A stretch of DNA of 64,000 nt from Steromphala cineraria (Eukaryota; Mollusca; Gastropoda; Trochida; Trochidae): NCBI GenBank assembly GCA_916613615.1, contig OU744732.1:59719227-59783226 (forward strand). Direction: 5' to 3'. Under the pieces are notes generated by a model. The model saw only the letters and a program-made list of their open reading frames with translations. It was not told where the DNA came from and made no database searches. The first letter of the stretch is position 1; every line of letters starts with the position of its first letter. Shown here piece by piece: positions 49,172 through 61,633 of this stretch. The translations under genes and the position numbers were made by a program.

Positions 49172-50083
49172 ATAGATTATTCCACAGGCATTACTGTGTG
49201 ATGCGAAGGAGGTCAAAAGAGTCCAGTTTATCAGATGTGAAATACATAATCCCAAAGTATTGCCTTGTTTGTTTTGGACGTTCCATTCTCCTCAAAAGGT
49301 GTTTTTACGGAAATGATCCACTTAAAATGTAGCCAAGATAGTAATTGAAATTCTCAAGGATTGTTATGCCTAGAAACACGAGCAGCTCAAAAGATAAACT
49401 GTTTTTGTAGTTACTAACAAAACCAGATCAAATTACATGAACCTGAAATAAAACACCTGCTTTCATTATCTTTTCTTCACAATGAGCAAACAACATTAAC
49501 TGATAGTATAAGAGGTGCACTTGAACTTGTCCGCTTCACTTCCAATGAACAATTGTTAAATTCTTCTAAGACAGTTTGACAGATTTACATTGGTAGGTGA
49601 TTTATTGACAATAATATTCAAATAGACAACATTTTTGATGATTCACATCGTTAGTGATGAAGACTAGGCACAAGCTATATAAGATACTATAAGACTACCT
49701 TAAATGGAAATATCACCAATGTATCTTCTAATATTAAAATTATCAATAGGAGTACAAAAACATTGTGTATAACAGATCAATACCATAGGGTTTTCATAGA
49801 GTGATGTCATAAAGTTTGGGTACGTTTTGTAAAACATTTAAATTCTCAACAAAAGTGATATCTGGGTTGAAATTATTTTTGACAATATTTATCTAATGAA
49901 TTACAAACTTGAATAAACATTTATTTGTGTTGACTGTGATTACTATATCTTGTTATTACTGCTGACCAGTGAAGCCAACTGCGAATAAGATATCCTTTAA
50001 ATGGTAAGCAATTTTGAACCAATTGTCTGTCAAAACACGTTATAAACAACAGGCGATACTTGTTTAATGTTAAGCACTCACAG

Positions 50084-50330
50084 TGTATTATTTCAAAGAC
50101 ATTGTCGCCCTAGAAAATCGTAGAATGATAACTGTGAGGTTTGAGACACAAATATTTACGACAATGAATGATCCCTTACCATTGATCACCAAAGGCTTGC
50201 ATAACATTATAAGAAGTGCTGCAAGGGACTAGATTTCTCCGATCGTAAATGCTTTTGCGAATCCCTATAGCATAACGAAGGTATCAAATCAGAGACACAA
50301 GAACGGCTGACAATGAAGTCAGTTATCTGC
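50084..50330 (+). pseudogene. Nonsense-broken copy of the 82-codon exon, unit 4
   Basis: The acceptor CACTCACAG precedes the homologous segment, and the small upstream exon with GTAAGC donor ends at 50003. An in-frame TAG at 50230-50232 replaces the GAG or ACG codon of units 3 and 2, and a 1-nt gain follows. Much of LENRRMI and NDPLPLITKGLH is unchanged. Confidence 0.3.
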
Positions 50331-52502
50331 TAAACAGATCAGGACATACGTGGAGAATTGAATCTAATTCAACCATTCCTGAATGAATTGGTACTTGGTA
50401 CGCTGCAGGCCATAATTTGTTGACTAAATAATTTTTTCCCCTGATGTTTAGTGTCTTTTTTTTTAATTGAGACAGTAACGGTTACTTTCAATCCATTATT
50501 AAAACACTTAACTACTGAAATTTAGTTTTATAATTTACAGTGGCTCTTGATATCTTACTCAGTATTGGACTTATTTTGATAAAATATTACCTGTACTAAT
50601 CTTAATCTGATATTTGAAAGTGATTCACATTAGCTTAAACATCACCTTGGTAAGATACGTATTTAGGCAAATTAGTTAGGCAAGTTAAAGATTGGTTCGT
50701 TGAGGTGTACTATACATGGAAATCTCGATTCTCAATTATTTTGTATTGCTATTTTTAATTGTTTAACACCATTATGACTTTAGGTATTTTTAAGGCATTG
50801 CCAATCTTGTCAAGAGCTTCAAATCAGGGAGGATGAGACGCTGTTGGTGTTTTGGGTATGTTACATAGACAGAAGTGAAAATCAAATCACAGAAAAACTA
50901 TTCTAAGAATGAATTATGATTGAATTTGATGAATAATCGCTACTAATATCATGATGAAGTAAAACATGATATAAAAGTAATTTATATGTAAAGACATTTT
51001 TATTTAGTCATCAATCCAAAATGCAACTGTTTTGTAAAGAAAATTGCTAACTTATGTCTATTCAAAAGAAATGTTTTAGAATCTATATTTTCAATTGAAT
51101 TACAACTAGCAGAAAAAAAATCCTTCTGACTTTGATTTAAGTGCTTACATTATGAAACGTTTATTGTATTACATTTCTAAGAATGAACAGTATACATGAT
51201 TCCAATAAAATTCGTTTACAGACTATGTTATCAAAGTTGGTTAAAACGACTTCATTTAAATTAGAGGGATGAAAGGGTGTCCATCAAAGTTTATGTCTAG
51301 TATACTTTGGAAGCAGGTGATTTGACTATCCTTTTCTCATTATTGCTTAGTTTAACACTAACATCTGACTCAGCTCTCATGTGTTGCACTGTCTGGAGTG
51401 AAATTGACAATGCCCTAGTATCAGATAGACCGTATCTCACATATCATTGCACAGCTTCCTTAGAGAAATCTGAACTGAACTTTACAGTTTGACTCTGGAG
51501 ACGTAAACTTAGTGCAATACAAACGAAATAAATGTAAATCGAAATATAACTCATTTTCATCATTCTTTAAATATCTATTAAACATCTAAATCAATTGGTT
51601 GTAAAAGAAAAAATCACACTTAGTAAAGAAAATAAATGAAACCAAACACTTCAAAGAACATCTAGGTTTTGATTGGTATGAATGAACTCGATTACACTCA
51701 TCAATTTGAACTTCCAATTTTCTTCCTTCAAAGAAGAAAATTACGGTTTACTGACTAAACTTAAAATGCATTGTAGGATTGATATAATTTCAATATATCA
51801 ACTAATAAAAGGTTAATTGCTTGTCAGTCTCTTGTTTGAGTGTTTGAAATATATTTTTAACGCTTATGGAGAAAAAGATGATGGAAATCATTCCTTTATT
51901 TCGTTCTATCTCATTTGAGCACTTAGCAGTGAGAAGGTTGAAAGCGGAAATGATGTTTTCTGCATGAAGTGTATGTTTTGTACAAGAGTATCACATGAAA
52001 TACTGTGCAATGCAAACAATACAATCAAAATTTGCTGTAAACAAAATTAATATTTTGATTAGATGATTGATAAAAAAATGTGTTCGAGTCCATTTTAAAA
52101 ACATCATTTTGATATACATAGAAATCAAATATTCTCATTTAAGCATGTTAGTCAGAGTTGGGGGTTAAAAATACACTACAGTAAATACTTTCCAATGTTA
52201 AGTCATTTATGGAAATCATTAAATTGTAATCATTCTAAACATAATACTTTTCAAAGAAAACGTTAGAATAGTTGAAGTAATTTTCTAAAAGTTATATTAA
52301 ATGTTTTTTAGATTGCAGTTCAAAACTTGACTTGACTTGAAACATGAGTTCATGTTTTGTTAATAAAAAGACGATCTTCCAAAAACTCGGTGTTACAGCT
52401 GAACTAGAAAACATAGACTGACTGACTGACGTTTGGCTTGTCTAAAATAACTGACTGTAAATTCTACATCTGTTTTCAAAATTTATGGTGACATGTTTCA
52501 TC

Positions 52503-52850
52503 ATTACAGAGAATCTGAAGTTCTCTCATGATCTTGGTTGAGGTATATCTACATTAGATTTACAAAGTATCAATAAGACAAGGCGTTTTATGGATTATCA
52601 ACTTTTTTTTGTAGAATGAAGTGACATTTCGGTATAGATTCTTATATTATACTGTTTTCAAGCATATGGGAAAATGGGAGTACAGCAATACATATGGACA
52701 TGATGATGAGATAACAATAACAGTAACAATAGGATGAGATAACAATTGCATCCACCTTGACTTCAAAGGGGCATCTACAATTTTTCTAATAATAATGAAA
52801 TGCAAAGATGCTGCTCAAGGCAAAGCAAAAAGGATCCTTTGCTCTTAATA
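52503..52850. other. Unit 4-specific segment replacing the b/c junction
   Basis: Between the shared GGTGACATGTTTCAT and ATATTGCCTT motifs unit 4 has about 350 bp in place of a few bases. It includes two copies of GATGAGATAACAAT and a stretch (GGTATAGATTCTTATA at about 52630) resembling block j-alpha near 46090. It may be a piece copied from block j. No gene is supported. Confidence 0.5.
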
Positions 52851-53935
52851 TTGCCTTGCAAAGCTAACAAGTACTTGACATTGATTTGTAAAGGGGAAAA
52901 TTAAGACACAAAGTACAAAACATTCTATTATTTAAGAAGTGTTTCAACGAAAATCAAGCACCATCGATTTTTTCTCTTGAAATCCTTTTTATTCATACCT
53001 TATTTTCTCTAGTTATAATCAATGTGAATTGCAAGAGTTTGTTGAGCTAAACCTCCAAGAATGTGATAACGTTACCATACCGAATTGCAATGGACAATTC
53101 TTTACTGTGGTAAACGATGCGATGAAATGACGTTAAAACAGAAAATGGTTTGATAATGTTATCATTATGGATATTGTAGCAATTACACATATGCTACTAT
53201 GTTGACCATAGCAGTTGCAGTTTGCAGTTCAATTTGCCATTTTTCGATAATGAACATTCTCAAATTACAGTCACATAGCCTAATAGGGTTGTTTAGCAAT
53301 TTCCATTGTGCATGTTGATTATACACCTTCCATTTGCGATCCTCAAGCAATAGGTGAGTTGTTAATTATCAGTAGTTACCTGGACGATAATGACAAAATG
53401 TTATACTTGAAAACATCATGTCCATTGTATTTGTTTCCGTTTAAGCTTGCAATTTGTGGTCTTCAATACACTGAGTGTTAATATAGCTGCACGTCACAAT
53501 TCTACGTAAGCTACGACAGATAAACCTTTAAACTTTAGAAATCACCCAGTTAGTTGTTGAAGTCACATATGTCAAAAGGCATTTTTTGAAACTATAGGAG
53601 TGTTAGGCGTTTATAATGTTTATGCGCCAAATCATGAACAATTAGCATTGTTTTCTGATGACTGAGATATGTATACCACATTAAGCATTCAGGTTCGTAT
53701 CAAATGGAACATTGGTAATGCAGATCATGGAATGTTTCTTGAACAGTTATTCAGTACACATGTTTTAGAGGCTTGCAACATTTAGAAATATGCATGCATT
53801 AAACAAATAGAGATGTTTAACGTTCCTTATACCCTTTCAACGAGCCGCACCATGGTTTTAATAATATATTGTAAATGTCAATATCCGTTATATTTATTAA
53901 ATGACTTCTCACTTATTCTTCTCAAAATTGCAAGA

Positions 53936-54057
53936 AAAAAATATTTGTGTTCAATGAAAATCTTAAAACAGTCATAGATGTTCGTGGAAGCGAAATTCAC
54001 ACGCCAAATTTATATACACTTGAGTCGTATAATCTTGAAAACAGTATCTAATTGCCA
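53936..54057 (+). CDS. Conserved exon-like island, unit 4, with longer frame
   Basis: The stretch reads IFVFNENLKTVIDVRGSE, continues past the stop seen in other units and ends about 16 codons later. Over about 72 bp it differs from unit 1 at only 4 positions, two of them silent, whereas surrounding sequence in this diverged unit differs far more. The pyrimidine tract and GCAAG upstream are kept. There is no ATG, so it could only be an exon. Confidence 0.27.
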
Positions 54058-54787
54058 CTCTCATTCAGACGCCATTAGATAAGTATGCAATATCACTGAT
54101 TGACCTGCATCGTGGTCGGTTATTCTAGTCACTTCAAACCTTCCTATTGTCACTATACATTGACGATTTGCCTAAGAATGATACTTTCTTGCAACAGTTG
54201 TTACTTCTTGATCAAAAGACACTGTTAATAAAAAAATTCATATGTGACCTCCAACAACCCACAATAAGGCCCTACAACATTGTTAAACAAAATTTGCTCA
54301 ATAAGTTACATTCTTCATGGTGATAAGTGATTCTCGCGAAATTGACTAAGCGAATGTTTGCTTTGTTGAGAAACAGTTGTGTCGGACTACACCTCAGTGT
54401 TTACTGAAATCTTATTTTCATTCATAAACACAAAGTAACTTCAGTATGATATACTGAACAGTCTTCACATAACATTGTTCTGTCGCAAGTAACTGCATGC
54501 GCAATTCCTTGTTGGCCATCAGTACATTCACAAGACGAATGAGGTTATTCTAGCATGAAATTAAGTTCCTCAAAATGGAAAACGCGGAGACCCATATGTT
54601 GTCCATATGGTCAGAACAAGTCCGAAATGTAGGCTATTCTGTCAGCGTTTTGCTTTGCTTGGTAGTAAGAAAATCTAAAAGTGATTGTTCTTGCTTTTGC
54701 GCAGATGCCAACCCATCTGAACAAAATGGAACCTGATCAAATTTATATATTCAGCATCATTACAAACAGCTGACAAATAAAAGTTTG

Positions 54788-54945
54788 TTTCGTTACTTAG
54801 TGCAAAACGGATGCAGCATTGTTGTTAGGAGTGGTACTAGCTAGTATTCTAGTGCCAGACAGGATTGATAATATTGTGGCCAGATCAAATAAAGTCTGAC
54901 TCAAGAACGATTCCTTGTCATAAGTAAGGTTTATATGAAAAAAAT
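54788..54945. other. Unit 4-specific insertion in block c
   Basis: About 150 bp not found in units 1-3, between AATAAAAG and GATGTGAAT. Contains ACTAGCTAGTATTCTAGT with self-complementary parts. Function and origin unknown. Confidence 0.45.
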
Positions 54946-55009
54946 GAGAAGATGTGAATTGGTGCAAGGGAAACAGCATTGTATATTAAGAGTTGATACT
55001 TGTATGCTG

Positions 55010-55367
55010 CCATTCTCTTCCCACAGAGGCAGATCAAGTCATGATGATTTAGCCTCTGTTATATTACGACGAGTTTGTGGGATAGAATGGGAGCTCGAGA
55101 TGCCTGATTGGAGGCAATCAAAATTATTTGTGCAATCAGCGACGCTGTTCTTAAATCATCATTTTGGCTACTGAAACAAGGCAAAGGCATTGTGATATGA
55201 GCCACCCTTTTTATGCGAGAAGCCTTGGCATTTGATAAAGAAATTCAAATGTATTGAGATGAAAGTTTTTTTCCGCCAGGGGAAGCTGCCGTAACCCTCG
55301 TATTTCGGCGTAATAGAACAGAGGCTAAATCAACAGGACTTGATCTGCCTCTGTGGGGAGAGAATGG
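55010..55367. mobile_element. 358-bp TIR element with 6-bp target duplication, unit 4
   Basis: Arms of 59 bp (55010-55068 and 55309-55367) are inverted copies with four mismatches, beginning CCATTCTCT and holding CACAGAGGCAGATCAAG. TATGCT flanks both sides (55003-55008 and 55368-55373). Units 1-3 show uninterrupted related sequence. It has no transposase; the class of DNA transposon is uncertain. The 79-codon ORF at 54935-55174 crosses its left end. Confidence 0.8.
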
Positions 55368-55905
55368 TATGCTACAGGAATATATTTTAAACAGAACGAT
55401 GCAACACTTGGTTCTAAAATGTAAAAGCTCAAATATCTTAACTGTCTTGGGAAAGTGCTGTTTCTAAACCCTTAAAAACACGTTACAATTGAAGAAACTT
55501 TGCAAAAAGAAGAACATTGTTACTTTCGAATTGTGATTCAACGTTTCTCTTCAAAAATGGTTTTAACATTTCTCATATCTGCCTTTAAATAAGTAATGTA
55601 AATATGAGCTATTTATCAATTGATAACTTGGATCTGTATCTCTTACTCCTTCATCACATACATTGAATCTTAAACCAAGGTGACCTTAAAAATCAAAATA
55701 CCATTCCTATGAGTCCTAATGACCTCGGTGCCTTGATTTTTCTCCTTGCCAGCTTATACGCAGGTAGCTGGAGGGGAAATTGCACATTCTAACTGGTATT
55801 AAAGCGAGAAATGGTAATTCCAACAATGGAGAGAGGAGCTTAGAATTCAAAATCACGAAATGCTTATCTTATCGATTTCTGCTTTAAATTGGAACCTTGT
55901 CTTCA

Positions 55906-55937
55906 AGGGGCAGTAGCACGTTTTTTGATAATTTTAC
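55906..55937. mobile_element. Solo end of the same TTAA MITE family, unit 4
   Basis: AGGGGCAGTAGCACGTTTTT followed by TGATAATTTT matches the right end of the 31949-32302 element in reverse orientation. No opposite end is seen nearby. It sits in the junction where unit 4 has lost about 4.3 kb relative to unit 1 (equivalents of 4290 to 8650). Confidence 0.6.
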
Positions 55938-58258
55938 GTTGAATGTTACGTTGCTTCCATAACAAAATTAATAAAATTTGGGTGAAAAATATCATACATG
56001 TACATGTATGTAGAACATCTTTTTTGCCATTACTAAAGTGGTCAATAGAGATTGGTAAATGGTTGCATTTGTCTTTACTGTCATTTATTTTTACAGTCAT
56101 TGAAATACAGAATAAAACTGGTATAGACATTTGTAGGATTTTTCGTCATAAACATAATAAGATACACTGTTTAAACTTTTGAAAACTTTCCCTGGATGTG
56201 GGGGTTAGGGATATTTCTAATTATTCCACTGAAAAACAATTTCACCATTTACAACAGTTTCTATTAGTTGCTAATGTAAAGTAATTTTTATATATTAATT
56301 GTTTAAGGTAATATGTATTTATGTGTATCTTTGTGCATCGTTTATTCACAACCAATTAGCCTAAAGGCAAATCCCTTTATACACATCTTCACCAAGCTCT
56401 ACATTATCAAAGACATGTTCAATTCATGACATTTATAAAAGTCAATCGATTCTAACTATGTCAACTATGTGGAACATGATGTCAATCATTTGCCAAACGG
56501 GTTCAGTCCCATGTCAACATTCAATTTCCTCACATCAACATCAATGGATGGATGCCTGTAATAGACTTTTACCCTATGTTTACTAAAACTTCCAGGCCAT
56601 CCTCTCACTAAACTCTCATCTCTGTGCAAATAAATTTTCTCATGGAATCAATATTCTTAGTTAGGATCAAGTACTCACCCAAGGTCATTATTGAAAATGA
56701 TCACCACTTAGATCTCATATTAGTTATTCAATTACTGATATGATTTTATTATTCACTCATTGTAAACCGCTTGTGAAATTAAAGATGGCAAAACAGACTT
56801 TTTGATGTCATTGCCAAACTCGATAGCAATTAGTTACAAACAGAATAAAAACGTCAATGGCAGGAACTATAACAGTGTATGACATTATATTGTTTAAAAC
56901 ATGAACAAATTTCAAATCTCGCAAGGGAGGTGGCCCGAAAAAGTACAATAATCTGTACTATCCAAGATGTGTGATAAACCTTTGTTACATGAAAAGCTTT
57001 TGCTAAACATTGATCAATTGATAATCAACATCTGGATTTGCTTTTCAGCAAGCAGAGTCTTGACTATTAGCATCTTCATAGCATACTAAGCCAGCTTGTA
57101 TAAGCATAATTTGCAATAAATGCTTGGAAGTGTTAGTTACACACTCTCTTGTCTTTGTCTTTGAACAATACTTGAGGACATCATCATCAGTAGTTAAATA
57201 CCATTGCCATGTCTCTTCTAATAAATAAATTGACTGGCCGATTAATAGTCAAAACTTGAACTATTACTACTGATAATTGCACTCAGATTATTGATTCGCT
57301 TCACGGTTTACAATTCATCGGCTGACATATTCAAATAAGATATCCTTTAAAATGAGAAACATAAAGTCCTCAACAAAGGAACATTTTTGCTTCTCGAAAT
57401 AAAATCATTTTATATGAATATTGAAAATAAACATCGCATTGACAGCACCCTATCCCAGAATTTCTGGGTTTTTAAAAGTTATTTTAATCAATTACTTGAG
57501 GGAACGAAACAGAAATGGTGAGAATATTGAGATGAAAGGCAAAGAAATTTGATTCCTCAATTGTCGTACATTAACCTCTACACTTGGATAAATAAAATGA
57601 TAAATGGCAGAAAAAATTTTGAATGTGCAAGATTAACGGCGTTGAAAAGCTGAGTTGAGTTATTGAAATACCAACTCCTTGAGTTTATACACATCCTCTA
57701 ATTTACGATTAAGGTTAAATAACAATACTGAAAGCGCCATATGATGAAGTCATAAAATCCTTCTTATATTTGCTCAGGAAATGCTTCTCACTGTGTTTAA
57801 CTGTTTGTCTTTCTCTATAAAATTGAGATTCTGAAAAGTATAGTCACTTTTATGCTTTTTTAATTTCTTTTTATTGCTGACACTTGTGTTGCATTTTTTT
57901 TACTTTGTACTGTAACTTTTTAGAAATTGATGAAGGTTACAAACCGACTATTCTTTTCTTATTCATCCAACAAATATGTATACCTAGTGGTGGTCTTTCA
58001 TGAAAACAATCGAATTTTCCTTTCAATTTCAAGACAGAACCAACGCAGAGAGATAAACAGCCACTGTAAGCCAAAAAGCACTGAAATGATTCTAAACAAT
58101 CATCTAAGGCAAACGAATTACTAGTAAACAACACACCTACCAAGAGGTGTGAATGTCAAATACAAAGTAGTTAATGAACCAACTTTGCAGTACTAACGTA
58201 TAGTAGGGGGCTAATGGTATTTACTCTTGGCAGTTTGATATGGATGCTTCCATTATGA

Positions 58259-58389
58259 ATAGTAGATGAACAACACTAGCAGAAGCCAACAAAGCAGTAA
58301 CAATTCTAATTGGTGTTGATTTACAGAAAGGCTTGAAGGGTTAGAGCATGGGTTCCAAACACTAAGTGGAATGATTGATCGATGAAGGT
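58259..58389 (+). other. Conserved island of block i, unit 4
   Basis: Very few differences from unit 1 over the island although flanking sequence in this unit has diverged. The exon-like frame ends in TGA just before the donor. On the minus strand the same DNA gives a hydrophobic reading LLLLCWLLLVLFIYYS. Confidence 0.35.
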
Positions 58390-58449
58390 GAAGTGCGTAT
58401 CTGTGCTGTATTCTTTTATGTGAATTATTTCTAGCAGGATTATCAGTTG

Positions 58450-59335
58450 ACATTATCTAATAATTTCACACCCTGAAGTTTACACGTATTCTCGAACGTT
58501 GATTGGTCTGGGGCATGGTCATGTGATAGAAGTTTCATCGATTCATTTCTCATTAACTCAAAAAAAAAGCGTTCATACTTGTGTGAACGTTTTCGGGTCG
58601 TTTGCACATTCACCGTAACTACTTTAATTCTCCATCCATCATCAAATCGAATGTTATTTAATAAATCTTTAGTATATATTACCAAAGAAACTTAAATCAT
58701 ATTTTATCAACCAATAAATATATTTTGATGTGAAAAACATTCATCTTATCATTTGCTTTAGATCAGTTGTAAGACTGAAAAAAGGGGTCTGATCGAGCGG
58801 AACGAAATGCATTTAGCCTACAGTTGCTTGATGAATCTTACATGACGATCAAAATTGGGTACGGTATGGCGTAAAAAAGACAACCTTATACTCACGATGT
58901 ATACATAAGAGCTTAAAATGATAGAGCAGTTATGATAATTAAAATATCACTCAACCACAGATGTTTACATATTTTGACGAAGATACCCTTGCCAATGGCG
59001 ACCAGCATGACACGACGTTATTGCATAAGGCGGATAACTCTGATCTCCCTTCCTTGCGCGAAGGGATTTTATCATAGTGTGCGCTTCATTTGACATATTT
59101 GTGCAGCGTGTTCTCTTAATCTACAGAACACAAACCAATATGATAAATATTCAGTTTCTTTCCAAATTCGGATTATTTTCTGTCGCAGTGTTACTCGTTC
59201 ACTGGATCATCAGGGTTCGATCATATCGCTCCGCCGTTCCATTCCATATATGGTGCGAAATTATAAGAATTGAATTTAATCGTTCATTTTCCAGTGCAAA
59301 CACACAAACTGACATTCAATTCTTAATTAAACATA
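58450..59335. other. 0.9-kb unit 4-specific insertion
   Basis: Lies between sequence matching block i (GTTGACATTATCTA) and j-beta (ACATATTAGAAATGG). It is richer in GC and CpG (TTGCGCGAAGGG, GATCGAGCGGAACG, TCGCTCCGCCG) than its surroundings. It contains the short hairpin GCGTTCATACTTGTGTGAAC. An 80-codon minus-strand ORF (58685-58443) starts with ATG and covers the left end. I recognise no protein, LTR or terminal inverted repeat. It could be a mobile element fragment or foreign segment. Confidence 0.5.
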
Positions 59336-61190
59336 TTAGAAATGGTTTTAACTGTTGTTTTCAGGCAACCAATCTTTTATTTTCACTCCTTCTAGAACAT
59401 GTTAATCAACGTGTTCTATTATGAAACTAAATGGACTTATGGTTTCTTGCTTGAAAATCGAAAGACCAAAGTTTAACTAAATGCTATAATTGAAAACAAT
59501 ATAAAGCAAGACAAATTTCAGAAAACAATAAGAACTATGGTAAATTAGGTTTTTAAAGAAAGGACATTGCAAACTCATACGAATTCTGAAGGCTAAACCA
59601 TGTCATTTCTTCATTATTGCTATTGTAGATAGAAACATATATGATGATAAGATTGTACGTTACTATACTACGTTACATGTACCTTGTAGCCTACATGGGA
59701 ATATGTCAAGTAACAGTAACTTCGACTTAAACGATAGTTTATCATTGCAAACAGGATTAAAAAAATGTTGTAATCAATACGTAGATGTCTATTAGAGATT
59801 GAAGCTTTGTCTGAGTTTGAAATGATTATTAATATTCTAACCCTTCGTCGCAGTTTTTATTTTTTTTATTTCAGTTTTGTTTGGATTTTAAGATACTGAT
59901 ACCTCAAATATGGTATTAATTAGAATTACTCGAGGGTCATTTCTCAAAATGAATATAGAAATCTGTCACTTCATTTTTGTCAAACTACAGATGATTTCCA
60001 TTGTAAGATAGAATGACATATTGATGACATCACCTTTTACCTTTATACAAAAATAGTTTATCAATTTGTCATTGCAAGAAAACGTTTTATCAACAACATA
60101 ATGTTTCGTGTCACAACAACACTAACTCTAATAACTCTAAACAGGCAAAGATGTGTTTTAATGCATAATTAAATGTTCAAATACACAATCTGTTTTATAA
60201 AATCTCCTGCAATTTCAGTTTATTTTCATTCATCAACGTCTTCATTGGTTTAATGTTTCTGTCCTTGTTACCATTTTCCCTTAACTAATTGGAAACACAA
60301 GAAATATACAAAAAAAAGAAATGAATTTCTCTGATAATGTTTCACAATGTTAAATTAATGTTTCTTGAATCTAATAAACTATTTTACGCAATAAATTGCT
60401 TTATTGCATTTACGTTAAAGATGCTTTCTCCATCATGTTTTCATCTTTATTTTGATTATTTAGATAAACTCAGTTGTTTCCGAAATCGAAATAAACCATG
60501 AAACAACATGTGAATTTATTATATATGTGTATCATTTAGCATGTTTACTAATTCAAACACTTTTAAGTTTCTCAAAAGCTCAATTATTTGCTTTGCTGTA
60601 GATAGGTGGGAAATTTTAATTTATCACTTTCTAATGTTAATGTGACTGTATGATACTGTCAATATATGTCATTTTATAAAGGTACTGCCTGTCCTTGCGA
60701 TGCACATCATCAGTCATCATACATGTATAAAAACTCAATCCAACGTTATGCGTCTTGCTGAAATTCCTTCTGCATGACGCCATGCTGTAATGCCAGCAGT
60801 GAACTGCTTTGTTTATTTGTTTGAACGTATTTTCGAACCATTAGCAAAAACAGAATAAACGGAATAAATAAATTATTTTTCTCTCATTATATATCAGCAA
60901 TTACTTCTCTCAAAATAGGCATGGATGTGTCTACAAAATCATTAATTGAAAAAAATGAATTTTTAAAAATGAATAGGAAATGTCAATGCCTGTACCAGTA
61001 AGATATAAGAGCCATTTTTTTAGTTCAATGGTTTTCATACCCTCGATCACATCTAATTGTGTATTTCTTTAAAAATCAATCTAATGTTTTCCAATGATAA
61101 ACATGATAAGCAAATGTGACTCCAGCCATCAATTGTGTAAGTTTTTAAAATACGATTATTTGTTTAGCTATTCCATTTCAAACTTAAATT
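59336..61190 (+). repeat. Block j, subtype beta (unit 4)
   Basis: Close to unit 2 across its whole length, without the 300-bp insertion, showing the empty site. A plus-strand ORF (59077-59424) runs across the left border and is unlikely to be real. Confidence 0.75.
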
Positions 61191-61633
61191 GACATTGCAT
61201 AAATGATTTGTGTCAAACGCATGTTATGGCACATTTCAACCAGGTAAAGTCAAGTTCAATCCTCAGTTCAAGATCAGTTCAAACTGCAATGAGATGTTTT
61301 AAACTCTTTATCAAACGCCACTACTGTTGTCTATTGCTCTTGAGTGTTCTTCATGTCAAGGCAGATACAGGAAATCTAATGTCCCACTTCTGCCAAACGA
61401 CTGCCTTTCCATGCTAACATTTTATTTCCTCGATGAATAGATGTCTGTTGAGATCGATAACCGTATGTTTACCAACCTTATTTACTGTTTGTCTGTCTGC
61501 AGCGTTGTGTTCATCGTTTACTCTCGTTTAACCGGATACTAACTGCCAAGTTTCCCAACCCTGGAATCTGTCCGACTTAATACATATCATTCATGTGTAC
61601 TTCTATAGACTACAGATCCTTTAATAAACACCA

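Larger units (their letters stand above)
48215..61416 (+). repeat. Tandem unit 4 of the large array (mosaic)
   Basis: This is the fourth copy, 13.20 kb. From 48215 to about 52500 (blocks a and b) it is near-identical to units 1 and 2. From about 52870 to 58440 (blocks c, part of d, g, h, i) it is clearly more diverged, by eye near 80%, with many small indels. The end of d, almost all of e and all of f are absent. Private segments lie at about 52503-52850, 54788-54945, 55010-55367 (TIR element) and 58450-59335. Block j is beta, like unit 2. The abrupt change in divergence near 52500 points to recombination or gene conversion between array members of different age. Confidence 0.9.

Noticed and set aside
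59077..59424. 115-codon ORF at the edge of the unit 4 insertion
   Set aside because: It crosses the border between the insertion and block j-beta; the j part is not open in unit 2.
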